Shown here piece by piece: positions 43,670 through 52,562 of a stretch of DNA of 64,000 bases. Source of the stretch: CAVQUE01 sp046290435 (GTDB lineage Bacteria; Actinomycetota; Acidimicrobiia; Acidimicrobiales; UBA8592); assembly GCA_046290435.1 (NCBI GenBank), contig JBKAGO010000035.1, positions 138,304 to 202,303 on the forward strand. Reading direction: 5' to 3'. The translations under genes were made by a program, and so were the position numbers. The notes under the pieces are model-generated. The model saw only the letters and a program-made list of their open reading frames with translations, was not told where the DNA came from and searched no databases. Numbering within the stretch: the first letter of the stretch is position 1; each line of letters begins with the position of its first letter.

Positions 43670-44565
43670 GCGGTAGCGTCTCGGCCGTGCTGCGGCTGCT
43701 CACCCTCAATGTCGGGTCGCTCTTCGAGGAGGGCTGGGACCGGCGCCGCCACGAGGTCGTCGCCTGGATCGACAGGGTGCAACCGGACGTGGTCTGCCTG
43801 CAGGAGGCGTGGGAGTCCCGCGATCAGCCCAACACCGCGGGCTGGGTGGCCGAGGCCTCCGAGATCCACTGGCACTGGGCCTTCGGTGGTTTCGGCATCG
43901 ACTTCCTCGCCGGCGACGACCCTCGCTTCCTGTTCGGTTCCGCCGTGCTGAGCCGCTGGCCGATCGACGACCATCGGGTCCATCGCCTTCCGACCGCGCC
44001 CGACCCCGACGATGCGATGGTCGCCGCGATGGGATGGGAGCTCCTCCACGCGCGGACTGCAGGCCTCGACGTCTTCACCACGCACCTCGCGCCGGCACCC
44101 GCGCACGGCAGGCACCGCCGGCTCCAGGTGCTCGCCATCGAACAGATCATCCGTGCCGCCAGGGGCGATCGCGATGCCCTGCGCTTCGACCGGCTCCGCG
44201 AGGCGATGCCGGCCATCCTCTGCGGAGACTTCAACGCCGAGCCCGACAGCGACGAGATGCGGTTCCTCCGCGGGCTCACGGTCCTCGACGACCGCGCCAC
44301 CTTCATGCAGGATGCCTGGAGCGTGGCAGGCGACGGCGGCCCCGGGCTCACCCAGGACTGGCAGACCCATCCACTGGCGGCCTCGCTCAACGTCCACCGC
44401 AAGCGCATCGATCACATCCTGGTCGGCGACCCGTTCCGCCGCGCCGGCGACGCCGGCCGCATCCTGCACTGCGAGGTCGTGGCGGACCACCCCCTCACCG
44501 GGATCCAGGCCAGCGACCACTGCGGCCTGATCGCCGACATCGTCTGGCCTGCCCGCCCGGTCTGA
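43666..44565 (+). CDS. Endonuclease/exonuclease/phosphatase-family protein
   Basis: A 299-residue EEP-fold protein. Metal and catalytic positions are visible as LTLNVGS, CLQEAW, TTHLAP, CGDFNAEPDS and the final ASDHCGL. Such proteins cleave phosphodiesters in nucleic acids or phosphoesters in lipids or small molecules; the target cannot be told. It is translationally coupled to menE (GTGA overlap) but has no known role in quinone synthesis. It converges with menC. Confidence 0.87.
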   Translation: MSGSVSAVLRLLTLNVGSLFEEGWDRRRHEVVAWIDRVQPDVVCLQEAWESRDQPNTAGWVAEASEIHWHWAFGGFGIDFLAGDDPRFLFGSAVLSRWPIDDHRVHRLPTAPDPDDAMVAAMGWELLHARTAGLDVFTTHLAPAPAHGRHRRLQVLAIEQIIRAARGDRDALRFDRLREAMPAILCGDFNAEPDSDEMRFLRGLTVLDDRATFMQDAWSVAGDGGPGLTQDWQTHPLAASLNVHRKRIDHILVGDPFRRAGDAGRILHCEVVADHPLTGIQASDHCGLIADIVWPARPV

Positions 44566-44578
44566 GCCGGCGGCACCC

Positions 44579-45589
44579 TCAGCCGCGCAGATCGACGAGA
44601 CCACGGACGGGGACGAGATGCCCGGCGAAGTCGCCGTCGAGGAGGGCCGCCGTGCCCAGCCCATGCGCCCGACCCCCGGGTAGCGCCGCGGCCAGGTGCA
44701 GCCAAGCGCCCAGGCCGACGGGCCCGTCGTAGAGCGACGACACCACGACGTCGACGCCGTGGGCGCCCGCCTCGGCAGCCAGCGCCAGGGTCGGGCCGAT
44801 GCCGCCCACCATCGGGGGCTTGACGACGATGACCTCGGCCAAGCCCGCGGAGGCCACCCTCGTTGCGTCGCCGGGATGTCGAATGGCCTCGTCGGCTGCG
44901 ATCGGCGGCCCGCCCGCGTGGCGGCGGGAAGCCAGCTGCTCGAGACCGTCGATGCCCGCGACGGGATCCTCGACGAACTCGACGGCGCCGCCCAACACGT
45001 CGGCGATCATGTCCAGGCGCTCGACCGCCTCGTCGACGCTCCACGCACCGTTGGCGTCGAGGCGGACCCTGACGTCGCGACCGATGATCTCGGCGAGTAC
45101 CCGCAGCCGCTCGGCGTCGTCGGCCATACCGAGCTTGGTCTTCAGTACCGTCGCCCCGGCTGCCACCTCGGCGCGGGCATGGTCGGCCAGCGCCGACGGG
45201 GCCGATCCGACCACCAGCGACGCCACCCGCACGACGCCTGACTCGGCGCCGAGGGACCGCCACAGCGGGACGCCGGCCGCCGCGGCAGCCAGGCTGCGCA
45301 CGGCGACGTCGACGGCGGCGGCCACCTCGGGCGCCAGCTCGTCGGCCGGAGCAGCCGCCCCGGCGGCGGCGGTGGCGCGGCTCCAGGCCTCGAGCTGGGC
45401 GGTGGCCTCGTCGAGGTCGATCGTCGACCACCCCGGCAACGGGGCCGCCTCTCCCCTGCCCCAGCAGCCACCGTCGTCGCGCAGCACGACCACCACGCCC
45501 CGGCGTTCGAAGACGGTTCCCCGGGCCGTCGCGACCGGGGCCCGCAACGCCACCCGGAACGCCTCGACAGCGGCATCGACGATCACCAT
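44579..45589 (-). CDS. menC: o-Succinylbenzoate synthase MenC
   Basis: A 336-residue enolase-superfamily protein. The catalytic set is Lys150/Lys152 (LKTKLG), the metal ligands Asp178 (RLDANGAW), Glu207 (VEDP) and Asp233 (ADEA), and Lys257 (VVKPPM). It dehydrates SHCHC to o-succinylbenzoate. The ATG at 45589 overlaps the end of menH by 7 bp. It is the last gene of menD-menH-menC. Related N-acylamino acid racemases have the same motifs, but the context settles the name. Confidence 0.93.
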   Translation of the reverse strand: MVIVDAAVEAFRVALRAPVATARGTVFERRGVVVVLRDDGGCWGRGEAAPLPGWSTIDLDEATAQLEAWSRATAAAGAAAPADELAPEVAAAVDVAVRSLAAAAAGVPLWRSLGAESGVVRVASLVVGSAPSALADHARAEVAAGATVLKTKLGMADDAERLRVLAEIIGRDVRVRLDANGAWSVDEAVERLDMIADVLGGAVEFVEDPVAGIDGLEQLASRRHAGGPPIAADEAIRHPGDATRVASAGLAEVIVVKPPMVGGIGPTLALAAEAGAHGVDVVVSSLYDGPVGLGAWLHLAAALPGGRAHGLGTAALLDGDFAGHLVPVRGLVDLRG

Positions 45590-46497
45590 GTCGGTGCCCC
45601 CGCGCCGTCGGCGGCACCGAGCTCGCCGAGGAACTCCCCCACCGCCGATGCGGTGACCTCGGGCTTCTCGACGTGGGCGGCATGGCCGGCGTCGGCGATC
45701 GCCAGGAACCGGCCCGCCGGCAGCACATCGGCCAGCCGGCCGCCGATCTCGACGTACTTGGTGTCGAGCGCACCTGCGAGCAGCAGGGTCGGCACCGCCA
45801 GGGTGGCGAGCCGGTCCCACATCGGAGCCATCGAACCGGTGCCCGTGCCCCGGAGGCTGTTGGCCACGCCGACCTCGCTCTGCGCCGTGCGGCCCGCCCT
45901 GACCCGAGCACGGATCTCGGGGGCGAGCCCGGCCTGGGTCGCGAAGATCGGCAACTGCTCCCACCGGTCGACGAAGGCGTCGATGCCCCGCTGGTCGACG
46001 AAGGCCGCGAGGTCTGCGTCGGCCGCGCGCCGGGTCCGGCGTTCGGCATGGTCCTCGATGCCGGCGGTGGCCCCGATGAGGACGAGCCTGCAAAACCGTC
46101 GCGGGAAGGCGAGAGCCAGCGCCAGAGCGATGCGGCCGCCCATCGAGTAGCCCAGGAGATCGACAGGTACGTCACCGGGCGCGGCGCCGGCGCCAGGGGT
46201 CACGGCGTCGAGCACCCCGGCGAGCTGGTGGACCACCCACTCCAGCGAGTACGGATCGACCGCTGCCGGGGCGTCGCTGCGGCCGTGGCCCACCAGGTCG
46301 ACGGTGACGACGCGGCGCCCGGCGAGGGCACCGTGGGCGTCGAGCGCCTCGATCAGCGGGACCATCGACGCGCCCGACCCGAGGAATCCGTGGAGCACCA
46401 CGAGCGCCGGGTCTGCCCCGGCGCTCTCGTCGAACACGATCCGGACCCCGTCGACGGTGACGGACCGTTCGGTCCAGGACCGTGCGGGTCTGCTCAC
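45583..46497 (-). CDS. menH: SHCHC synthase MenH (alpha/beta hydrolase)
   Basis: A 304-residue alpha/beta hydrolase with the oxyanion HGFLGSG segment, the nucleophile Ser118 in GYSMGG, Asp in ALDTKY and His in DAGHAAH. MenH eliminates pyruvate from SEPHCHC. It begins with GTG at 46497, overlapping the menD stop (GTGA). The position between menD and menC makes the pathway role secure; on sequence alone it would be a general hydrolase. Confidence 0.9.
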   Translation of the reverse strand: MSRPARSWTERSVTVDGVRIVFDESAGADPALVVLHGFLGSGASMVPLIEALDAHGALAGRRVVTVDLVGHGRSDAPAAVDPYSLEWVVHQLAGVLDAVTPGAGAAPGDVPVDLLGYSMGGRIALALALAFPRRFCRLVLIGATAGIEDHAERRTRRAADADLAAFVDQRGIDAFVDRWEQLPIFATQAGLAPEIRARVRAGRTAQSEVGVANSLRGTGTGSMAPMWDRLATLAVPTLLLAGALDTKYVEIGGRLADVLPAGRFLAIADAGHAAHVEKPEVTASAVGEFLGELGAADGAGAPTW

Positions 46498-48206
46498 GGA
46501 GTGGGTGCCGGGGCGGCCATCGCGGCGGCGACCTGCGCCCGTAGAGCACGGAGGCCGTCGGCGGTGGTGGGCTCCGACGGCGCCGTCACGTGGATCAGCC
46601 GGGGCCCGCTGTCGGACATGCGAGCGACGGCGTCGGCGATGTCGTGGCAGGCGACGCTGCGGGCTTCGATGCCGAGCCCGGTGGCCACCGCAACGGCGTC
46701 GACACCCGGCGGCGTGGTGAAGAGCCGGTCGAAGACCTCGGGTGCGACGGCCTCCCGCACGGGCAGCATCGAGAAGATGCCCCCGCCGGCGTTGTCGACC
46801 ACGACAACGGTGACTGCGGCGCCGCAGCGGGCCAGCGCTGCGAGCCCACCGAGGTCGTGCACGAGCGCCACGTCGCCCACCAGGGCGATGGTGGGTGCGC
46901 CGGCGGCGATGGCCACGCCCGTCGCCGTTGCGATGACTCCGTCGATGCCGTTGGCGCCGCGGTTGGACCACACACGCATCGCGCCGGGCGCATGGCCGTG
47001 GACTGCTTCGACGACACGGACCGGCATCGAGCTCGACACGACGAGGTGCCCGTGGGTGCGGTCGCCGCACACGACGGCGGTGGCAGCGGTCTCGGCGCCT
47101 GCCGATGCAACCGCTTCCGCGGCAACGGCAGCGGCCCGGGCCTCACGGAGGCGCCAGTGCGACGTCCAGTCGGTGTCGCCGCGCCCCGGCCCGCCGGAGT
47201 CCGGGCCGGCGTCGAACAGGCCTGGTACGGGTCCGGCGACGATCGTGTCGGCCATGGCACCGGGATCGGGCCATTCGACGCCCGGGCCGACCAGGACGGT
47301 CCGCGCCGTGGTCCAGGACTCCATGCGGCGCGCCAGCGCGGCGGAGGTCACCCCGAGGCCGACGCGCAGCACGACATCGGGGGGATCGCCGACGGCCTGG
47401 TCGTCGTGCATCCAGAGGTCGGCGGTGGCGACCAGTGGCGCGTCGGCGACATCGATGCCCCGCAGCCCCGATGCGGCATCGGCCACCACCGGCCATCCCC
47501 AGCGGGCACCGAAGGCGGCGATCTCGGCCAGGGTGGCCGGATCGTGATCGGTGGGCCCGACCACGACGAGGCCGCGTTCGTGTGTCGCGCCGAGCTCGGC
47601 GAGCACCGTCGAGGGGGCAGACCGGCGCCCCGGGCCGGCGGAGAGTCCGGGAGCGGGCGGCGTGAGCGGCCCCGGCGGATCGAGGGGCTTGCGGAAGGGC
47701 CAGTTGAGGTGGACCGGGCCCGCCTCGGCCGTGGCGTGGGTGAACGCCCGCAGTGCAGCGCTGCGGCCCACCGCCTCGTCGACCTCGGAGGCGACGGGCA
47801 TCTCGTGGGTCCAGCGTGTCGCGCCGGCGAAGATGCCGACCTGGTCGATGGTCTGCCCGGCGCCCTGGCGACGGAGCTCGGGTGGCCGATCGCCCGAGCA
47901 GACGATCAGCGGCACCCCGGCATGATGGGCTTCGACGACGGCCGGCAGCTGATTGGCGAGCGCGGTGCCCGACGTGCAGACGAGCACTGCCGGCACGCCG
48001 GTCGCCTTGCCCACCCCGAGCGCGCAGAACGCCGCCACGCGCTCGTCGATGTGGACGGTGACGTCGAGGTCGGCGGCGTCGGCGCTGAGCGCCAGCGGCG
48101 TCGATCGCGAGCCGGGCGACACCATGACATGGCGCACACCCAGTGCCGCGAGCTCGGTGAAGAAGCGCAGGCACAGCTGGTACGTGCGCTCGGCGTGGCC
48201 GGTCAT
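46494..48206 (-). CDS. menD: SEPHCHC synthase MenD
   Basis: A 570-residue thiamine-diphosphate enzyme. The N-terminal domain has VSPGSRSTPLAL and the ThDP-activating Glu in HIDERVAAF; the C-terminal domain has GDVALVHDLGG with the metal-binding motif running to VVDNAGGGIF. It joins 2-oxoglutarate with isochorismate, the first committed step to menaquinone. The ATG at 48206 was chosen; the frame runs open far upstream only as antisense of the FAD oxidase gene. No menF lies in the window. Confidence 0.95.
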   Translation of the reverse strand: MTGHAERTYQLCLRFFTELAALGVRHVMVSPGSRSTPLALSADAADLDVTVHIDERVAAFCALGVGKATGVPAVLVCTSGTALANQLPAVVEAHHAGVPLIVCSGDRPPELRRQGAGQTIDQVGIFAGATRWTHEMPVASEVDEAVGRSAALRAFTHATAEAGPVHLNWPFRKPLDPPGPLTPPAPGLSAGPGRRSAPSTVLAELGATHERGLVVVGPTDHDPATLAEIAAFGARWGWPVVADAASGLRGIDVADAPLVATADLWMHDDQAVGDPPDVVLRVGLGVTSAALARRMESWTTARTVLVGPGVEWPDPGAMADTIVAGPVPGLFDAGPDSGGPGRGDTDWTSHWRLREARAAAVAAEAVASAGAETAATAVVCGDRTHGHLVVSSSMPVRVVEAVHGHAPGAMRVWSNRGANGIDGVIATATGVAIAAGAPTIALVGDVALVHDLGGLAALARCGAAVTVVVVDNAGGGIFSMLPVREAVAPEVFDRLFTTPPGVDAVAVATGLGIEARSVACHDIADAVARMSDSGPRLIHVTAPSEPTTADGLRALRAQVAAAMAAPAPTP

Positions 48207-48275
48207 CCCGCCAGTGTCGCACGTGCGCCCACGGGTGCAGCGAGCCCTACGCCCGCAGCTCCTATCGTGGCGGCG

Positions 48276-49625
48276 ATGGAGGTCGAAGCACTCGTTGGCC
48301 TGGTGGATCCCGGCGGCGTCGTCACCGACGCCGACCGGTTGGCGGGCGTGGTCACCGACTGGACCGGACGCTGGAGCGGCTGGACCCCGGCGATGGTGTC
48401 GCCGACCACCGCGGCCCAGACCGCCGCCGTCGTCTCCTGGTGCCGCGACAACGGTGTCGCCGTCGTGCCCCAGGGTGGCAACACGGGCCTCGTCGGCGGC
48501 AGCGTTCCCCTCGACGGCGAGATCGTCGTGTCGACACGCCGCATGACCGACATCGCCGTCGACGCCGACTCCGGCACGATCGTGGCAGGCGCCGGGGCCA
48601 CGCTGGCGGCCGTGCAGGCCGCCGCACACGCCGCCGGATGGGAGTACCCGGTGGACCTCGGCGCCCGAGACAGCGCCACCATCGGGGGAACCGTCGCCAC
48701 CAACGCCGGGGGGCTCCACGTGATCCGCCACGGCGACACCCGCCACCAACTGCTGGGCATCGAGGCCATCACCGGCAACGGCGAGATCGTCGGCGACCTC
48801 CGGGGCCTCGTGAAGGACAACACCGGCTACCACCTGCCCAGCCTGTTCGCCGGCAGCGAGGGCACGCTCGGGATCATCACCCGCATCTGTGCCCGCCTGG
48901 TGGCCCCGGTGGCCGACACCGCCGTGGCGCTCGTGGGCGTCGAGTCGGTCGACGACCTGGTCGAGACCATCGGCGACCTCCGGCGCCGCCTGACCGACCT
49001 CAGCGCAGTCGAGGTGATGTTCGAGCCGGGCCTGACGCTGGTGTGCGACCACCTCGGCCTCGGCCGGCCCTTCGCCCGTCGCTGCAGCGCGTACGTGCTG
49101 GTCGAATGCGCCGGCGCGGTCGGCGCCGTCGACCGCCTCGCCGCGGTCCTCGGCGACCATGTCCTGGTCGACGATGCCGTGGCCGTCGCCGACGACACCG
49201 CGGGACGGGCGTCGCTCTGGCGCTACCGCGAAGCCCACACCGAGGCGATCAACGCCGTCGGCGTGCCCCACAAGCTCGACGTCACCATCCCCCAGCGTCA
49301 TCTGGCCCGCTTCGTCACTGCGGTGGATCCCGCGGTGCATGCCGTGGCCCCGGGCGCTGCGGTGTGGCTGTTCGGTCACGGCGCCGACGGCAACATCCAT
49401 GTCAACGTCACCGGCGTCGCCCCCGACGATCAGGCCGTCGACGGAGCCGTGCTGTCGCTGGTGGCGTCGCTCGACGGCAGCATCTCGGCCGAGCACGGCA
49501 TCGGGCGGGCGAAGACACCGTGGCTGCATCTCAACCGCAACCCGGCGGAGTTGGCGCTGTTCGCCCGCATCCGGACGACGTTCGACCCTGTCGGCATCCT
49601 CAACCCTGCGGTGCTGGTGCGCTGA
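48276..49625 (+). CDS. FAD-linked oxidase (GlcD or D-2-hydroxyglutarate dehydrogenase-like)
   Basis: A 449-residue flavoprotein: a PCMH-type FAD domain (VVPQGGNTGLVGGSVP; TIGGTVATNAGG) and a C-terminal FAD-oxidase domain with GHGADGNIHVNV and SAEHGIGRAKTPW. These features fit D-lactate, glycolate or D-2-hydroxyglutarate dehydrogenases. The substrate is not fixed by sequence, and there is no glcE/glcF partner nearby. It diverges from menD. Confidence 0.87.
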   Translation: MEVEALVGLVDPGGVVTDADRLAGVVTDWTGRWSGWTPAMVSPTTAAQTAAVVSWCRDNGVAVVPQGGNTGLVGGSVPLDGEIVVSTRRMTDIAVDADSGTIVAGAGATLAAVQAAAHAAGWEYPVDLGARDSATIGGTVATNAGGLHVIRHGDTRHQLLGIEAITGNGEIVGDLRGLVKDNTGYHLPSLFAGSEGTLGIITRICARLVAPVADTAVALVGVESVDDLVETIGDLRRRLTDLSAVEVMFEPGLTLVCDHLGLGRPFARRCSAYVLVECAGAVGAVDRLAAVLGDHVLVDDAVAVADDTAGRASLWRYREAHTEAINAVGVPHKLDVTIPQRHLARFVTAVDPAVHAVAPGAAVWLFGHGADGNIHVNVTGVAPDDQAVDGAVLSLVASLDGSISAEHGIGRAKTPWLHLNRNPAELALFARIRTTFDPVGILNPAVLVR

Positions 49626-49674
49626 GACACCCGGCGTGTGGGCGCCTCCGCGGCGCCCGGAGCCGAAAACCAGC

Positions 49675-49706
49675 GTTGGGCGCCCGCACTGATGCAGGCG
49701 CCCAAC
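49675..49706 (+). terminator. Hairpin downstream of the FAD oxidase gene
   Basis: GTTGGGCGCC (49675-49684) pairs perfectly with GGCGCCCAAC (49697-49706) around a 12-nt loop, 50 bp past the stop. A smaller hairpin (GGGCGCC/GGCGCCC) lies between them. No T-tract follows, as is common in GC-rich genomes. Confidence 0.45.
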
Positions 49707-49830
49707 GGGACAACGAGAGGGTTGCGATGGATGGCCGGGACCAGGTGTCACACCGTTCTTCCGGGGACGCCTCTATGAGCGTCTGAGGTCGAGAGGAACT
49801 GGGGGACCCGCCTGGGCCTGGGCCGAACCA

Positions 49831-49869
49831 TCAAAGGATCGGTGGTGATCTCTTCGCAGTCTTGACCAT
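49831..49869 (-). CDS. Possible 12-residue leader peptide or small ORF
   Basis: On the minus strand GGAGG lies 4 nt before ATG, followed by the short frame MVKTAKRSPPIL and TGA. The ribosome site is better than that of most genes here. It is downstream of a promoter-like pair, with no larger gene following before the converging oxidase gene. It may be a true small peptide, part of an sRNA, or chance. Confidence 0.3.
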   Translation of the reverse strand: MVKTAKRSPPIL

Positions 49870-49956
49870 CGCGCCTCCGTTTCCTTCGGCACCTCCGTCG
49901 GACTGACCAGACCGCCTGCTCCGGGTGGAGCAGGTCCGCCGGCGGCGCCTGCAACC

Positions 49957-50018
49957 ACTATGGAAGACCGATCACACATGTGTCAAGCGTCACAGACTTC
50001 GTGATCGAATTCACGAAG
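49957..50018 (-). promoter_or_regulatory. Orphan promoter with upstream palindrome
   Basis: On the minus strand: CTTCGTGA-N6-TCACGAAG, a perfect 8-bp inverted repeat (50018-49997), then 10 nt, TTGACA (49986-49981, consensus -35), an 18-bp spacer and CATAGT (49962-49957). Transcription would begin near 49950 and run into a hairpin (49934-49915) and the 12-codon ORF. The palindrome could also be a terminator for the upstream methyltransferase gene. Confidence 0.45.
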
Positions 50019-50044
50019 GGTGCCGATCCACCCGCTGTCGGTGA

Positions 50045-51217
50045 TCAGCGGAGAACGAAGTGGCCGACGGTCTCGACGTGGGTGGTCTGGGGGAACAGGT
50101 CGAGCACGACCGCACGACCGAGGTCGTAGCCCGCCTCGACCAAGAGGCCCGCGTCGCGGGCGAACGAGGCGGCATCGCACGAGACGAGCACCACGGTGGC
50201 GGCGCCCGTCGCGGCGATGGTCCCCACACCGGGGCGGCCGAGGCCACGCCGGGCGGGATCGGCCACGACGAGGTCGGCCCGTTGCGGCCGCCAGCGTTCG
50301 ACACGGCAGCGGACCACCTCGGCGTCGAGGCCGGCCAGGTTGACCGTCGCGTCGGCCACGGCGGTCGGTGCGGATTCGACGGCGACGACCGTCCCGGCGG
50401 CACCGACGGTCCCGGCGAACAGTCCCACCCCGGCGTAGAGGTCGACGACCCTGCCGTGGGGACCGGGCCCCACCAGCGAGCCGACGGTGTCGACGAGCAG
50501 CTCGGCCGCCTCGGGACACGACTGGAAGAACGACGGCGCCGAGACACGCCAGCTGCGGCCGGCGACCTCCTCGGTGATCGCGAGGTCGCCGAGGCCGGGA
50601 TCGGTGCTCGCAGCCAGGACTCCGGTGGGCACCGTCGCGCCGGCGATGGCGGGCTCGACGGTGGTGAGGCACTCGCCGGTGGCGGCGCCGACACGAACCG
50701 TCACGGCTGCTGCGCCCGGGAAGCGGCCCTCGTCGAGCACCCGGCGGATGGTGGGATGCACCACCATGCACTCCGGCACGGGGATGACCTCGTGGGAGCG
50801 GCGGGCCCGGAAACCTGCTCGACCGTCCACGACCGCGGTACGCACGGTCGTGCGGTAGGCCCACGACGGCACGGCACCGCCGAAGCCGACCTCGACGTCG
50901 TCGAGCCGTCCGAGGCGGGCCAGCGTCTCGGCGACCATGGTGGTCTTCAGCTCGGCGGCCAGACCGGTGGAAACGTGTTGGAAGTCGCATCCACCGCAGC
51001 CCTCGGCAAGGTGCGGGCACGGCTCGGCGCTGCGCCGGGCGTGGGCGTCGTGGACCTCGATCAGCCGACCACGCGCGAAGCGGGTCTTCTCCTCGACGAG
51101 CTCGACGCGGACGGACTCGCCGGGCAGGGCGCCGGGCACGAAGACGACCCGGCCCGAGGGCTCACGGGCAACGCCGTCACCCCCGGTCGCCAATCCGTCG
51201 ATGGACAGCATCGTCAC
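50045..51217 (-). CDS. TrmA/RlmCD-family RNA (uracil-5-)-methyltransferase
   Basis: About 390 residues from GTG at 51217; a start at ATG 51286 (23 residues longer) is possible, and neither has a good ribosome site. An N-terminal TRAM domain (MLSIDGLATGGDGVAREPSG) is followed by an iron-sulfur motif CPHLAEGCGGC plus a later Cys (PVPECMVV), a SAM domain (VVDLYAGVGLFAG), the catalytic Cys in LVSCDAASFARD and the general-base Glu in THVETVGHF. The family makes m5U in 23S rRNA or tRNA. The four-Cys cluster favours an RlmC/RlmD-like enzyme; the modified base is unknown. Confidence 0.88.
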   Translation of the reverse strand: MTMLSIDGLATGGDGVAREPSGRVVFVPGALPGESVRVELVEEKTRFARGRLIEVHDAHARRSAEPCPHLAEGCGGCDFQHVSTGLAAELKTTMVAETLARLGRLDDVEVGFGGAVPSWAYRTTVRTAVVDGRAGFRARRSHEVIPVPECMVVHPTIRRVLDEGRFPGAAAVTVRVGAATGECLTTVEPAIAGATVPTGVLAASTDPGLGDLAITEEVAGRSWRVSAPSFFQSCPEAAELLVDTVGSLVGPGPHGRVVDLYAGVGLFAGTVGAAGTVVAVESAPTAVADATVNLAGLDAEVVRCRVERWRPQRADLVVADPARRGLGRPGVGTIAATGAATVVLVSCDAASFARDAGLLVEAGYDLGRAVVLDLFPQTTHVETVGHFVLR

Positions 51218-51308
51218 GGATGGCGACGCTATCGGGCCCGAGACCGGGCGCCCGACCCAGGGGGCCGCCTGGACCGGATCACCCATGGGCCCGAAGTACC
51301 ATCGACGG

Positions 51309-52007
51309 ATGCCATCGGAGCCCACCAGCGCCCCCGAGCGCCCCATCCAGATCTCGCCCTCGGTGCTGTCGGCGGACTTCTCGCGCCTCGGCGATCAGGT
51401 CGCGATGCTCGACGACGCAGGAGCCGACCGGATCCACTGGGACGTCATGGACGGCGTCTTCGTGCCCAACCTGACCTTCGGGCCCGATGTGGTCGCGGCC
51501 TGTCGCGATCGCAGCGATCTGCTGTTCGAGGCCCACCTGATGGTCGACCGCCCGGAGCTGCTGGCTCCGATGTTCGTCGACGCCGGCATCGAGTTGGTCA
51601 CGTTGCACGTGGAGTCCACCCCCCATCTCGACCGGGCCCTGCACAGCGTGCTCGACGCAGGGGCGCGTTGTGGGGTCACCATGACCCCGTCGACGCCTGC
51701 GGTGTCGATCGCACACGTGCTCCACCTGGTGGACCTGGTACTGGTGATGACGGTCAATCCCGGCTTCGGCGGCCAGCGTTACATCGCCGAGCAGGAACCC
51801 AAGATCCGCGAGATCCGCTCGATGATCGACGAGCGCGGCCTGACCGTCGACGTCGAGGTCGACGGCGGCATCGGCGGCGGGACCATCGGCGCAGCGACAT
51901 CTGCGGGGGCGAACGTGTTCGTCGCCGGCAGCGCCGTGTTCGGCGACCCCGACGGCGTCGAAGCGGCGATCGCCAAGCTGCGCAGCGCCGCGACCGCAGC
52001 CCGTTGA
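51309..52007 (+). CDS. rpe: Ribulose-phosphate 3-epimerase
   Basis: A 232-residue TIM-barrel epimerase interconverting ribulose 5-phosphate and xylulose 5-phosphate. ISPSVLSADFSRLG, the metal-site HWDVMDGVFVPN, AHLMV, MTVNPGFGGQ and EVDGGIG are the family blocks, with catalytic Asp residues in MDG and VDGG. The ATG at 51309 lies between divergent promoters. The next gene begins within its stop codon. Confidence 0.96.
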   Translation: MPSEPTSAPERPIQISPSVLSADFSRLGDQVAMLDDAGADRIHWDVMDGVFVPNLTFGPDVVAACRDRSDLLFEAHLMVDRPELLAPMFVDAGIELVTLHVESTPHLDRALHSVLDAGARCGVTMTPSTPAVSIAHVLHLVDLVLVMTVNPGFGGQRYIAEQEPKIREIRSMIDERGLTVDVEVDGGIGGGTIGAATSAGANVFVAGSAVFGDPDGVEAAIAKLRSAATAAR

Positions 52008-52510
52008 CGGATCCAGCCCGCCGACGCGGGCTCCGCACCTCTGGAGCGTCGCAGCGGCGGCGAATCGTGGCATCGGTCGCTGCAGTGCTCGTGCTGGTCG
52101 TCGGGGCCGGCGCATGCTCGGAGGACACCCCCGAGGACCCCTCGGCGTTCTGCGACGCACTCAGGCGCTCGGCCACCAACAGCGGCGCCGTCGAACAACT
52201 CGACCTCGACGATCCGGCCAGTCTCGAGGCGGCACAACTCGAACTCGAGGCCCTGGTGGAACTGGCGCCCGAGGACCTACGCGACGACGTCGCCGTGGTG
52301 GCCGACGTCTACGCCACCATCATCGATGCGGTGTCGACCACGGCGCCCGCGGCCCGCGGCGACGTCCTGCGCGATCTGCAGCCTCGCCTCGACGAGGCCG
52401 CCGAACCCGCGCAGCGGCTGCAACGCTTCGGCGAGCAGACCTGCAGGCTGGCCTTCGACGGCCCCCAACAGCCGACACCCACGCCGACGCCGCTGCAGAT
52501 AGACGACTGA
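52004..52510 (+). CDS. Putative lipoprotein
   Basis: A 168-residue protein starting most likely at TTG 52004, overlapping the rpe stop (TTGA). This start keeps the basic region SQRRRIVAS ahead of the hydrophobic core VLVLVVGAGAC, a lipobox with Cys at about 40. A GTG at 52067 would remove the basic region. The mature part is helical and acidic, with a proline-threonine tail (PTPTPTP). No function is recognised. Confidence 0.7.
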   Translation: MTDPARRRGLRTSGASQRRRIVASVAAVLVLVVGAGACSEDTPEDPSAFCDALRRSATNSGAVEQLDLDDPASLEAAQLELEALVELAPEDLRDDVAVVADVYATIIDAVSTTAPAARGDVLRDLQPRLDEAAEPAQRLQRFGEQTCRLAFDGPQQPTPTPTPLQIDD

Positions 52511-52532
52511 CCCGGCCCCACGGGGCCGGGTC
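52509..52532. terminator. Bidirectional terminator between the lipoprotein gene and clpP
   Basis: GACCCGGCCCC and GGGGCCGGGTC form an 11-bp stem around a 2-nt centre, beginning inside the TGA of the lipoprotein gene and 30 bp past the clpP stop. Confidence 0.6.
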
Positions 52533-52562
52533 AGATGAGGTCAAATCGGCGGGTGGCCGGTG

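Larger units (their letters stand above)
49626..50044. other. Intergenic region between converging genes
   Basis: No conventional gene is found in these 419 bases. The left part holds two GC-rich hairpins after the FAD oxidase stop (49639-49658 and 49675-49706). The right part holds, on the minus strand, an operator-like palindrome, a -35/-10 pair and a 12-codon ORF, all described separately. Confidence 0.7.

Noticed and set aside
49780..49979. Two 68-codon minus-strand frames in the gap after the FAD oxidase gene
   Set aside because: They start inside the promoter-like elements or without ribosome sites, and their translations look random; the 12-codon frame with GGAGG is the better candidate.
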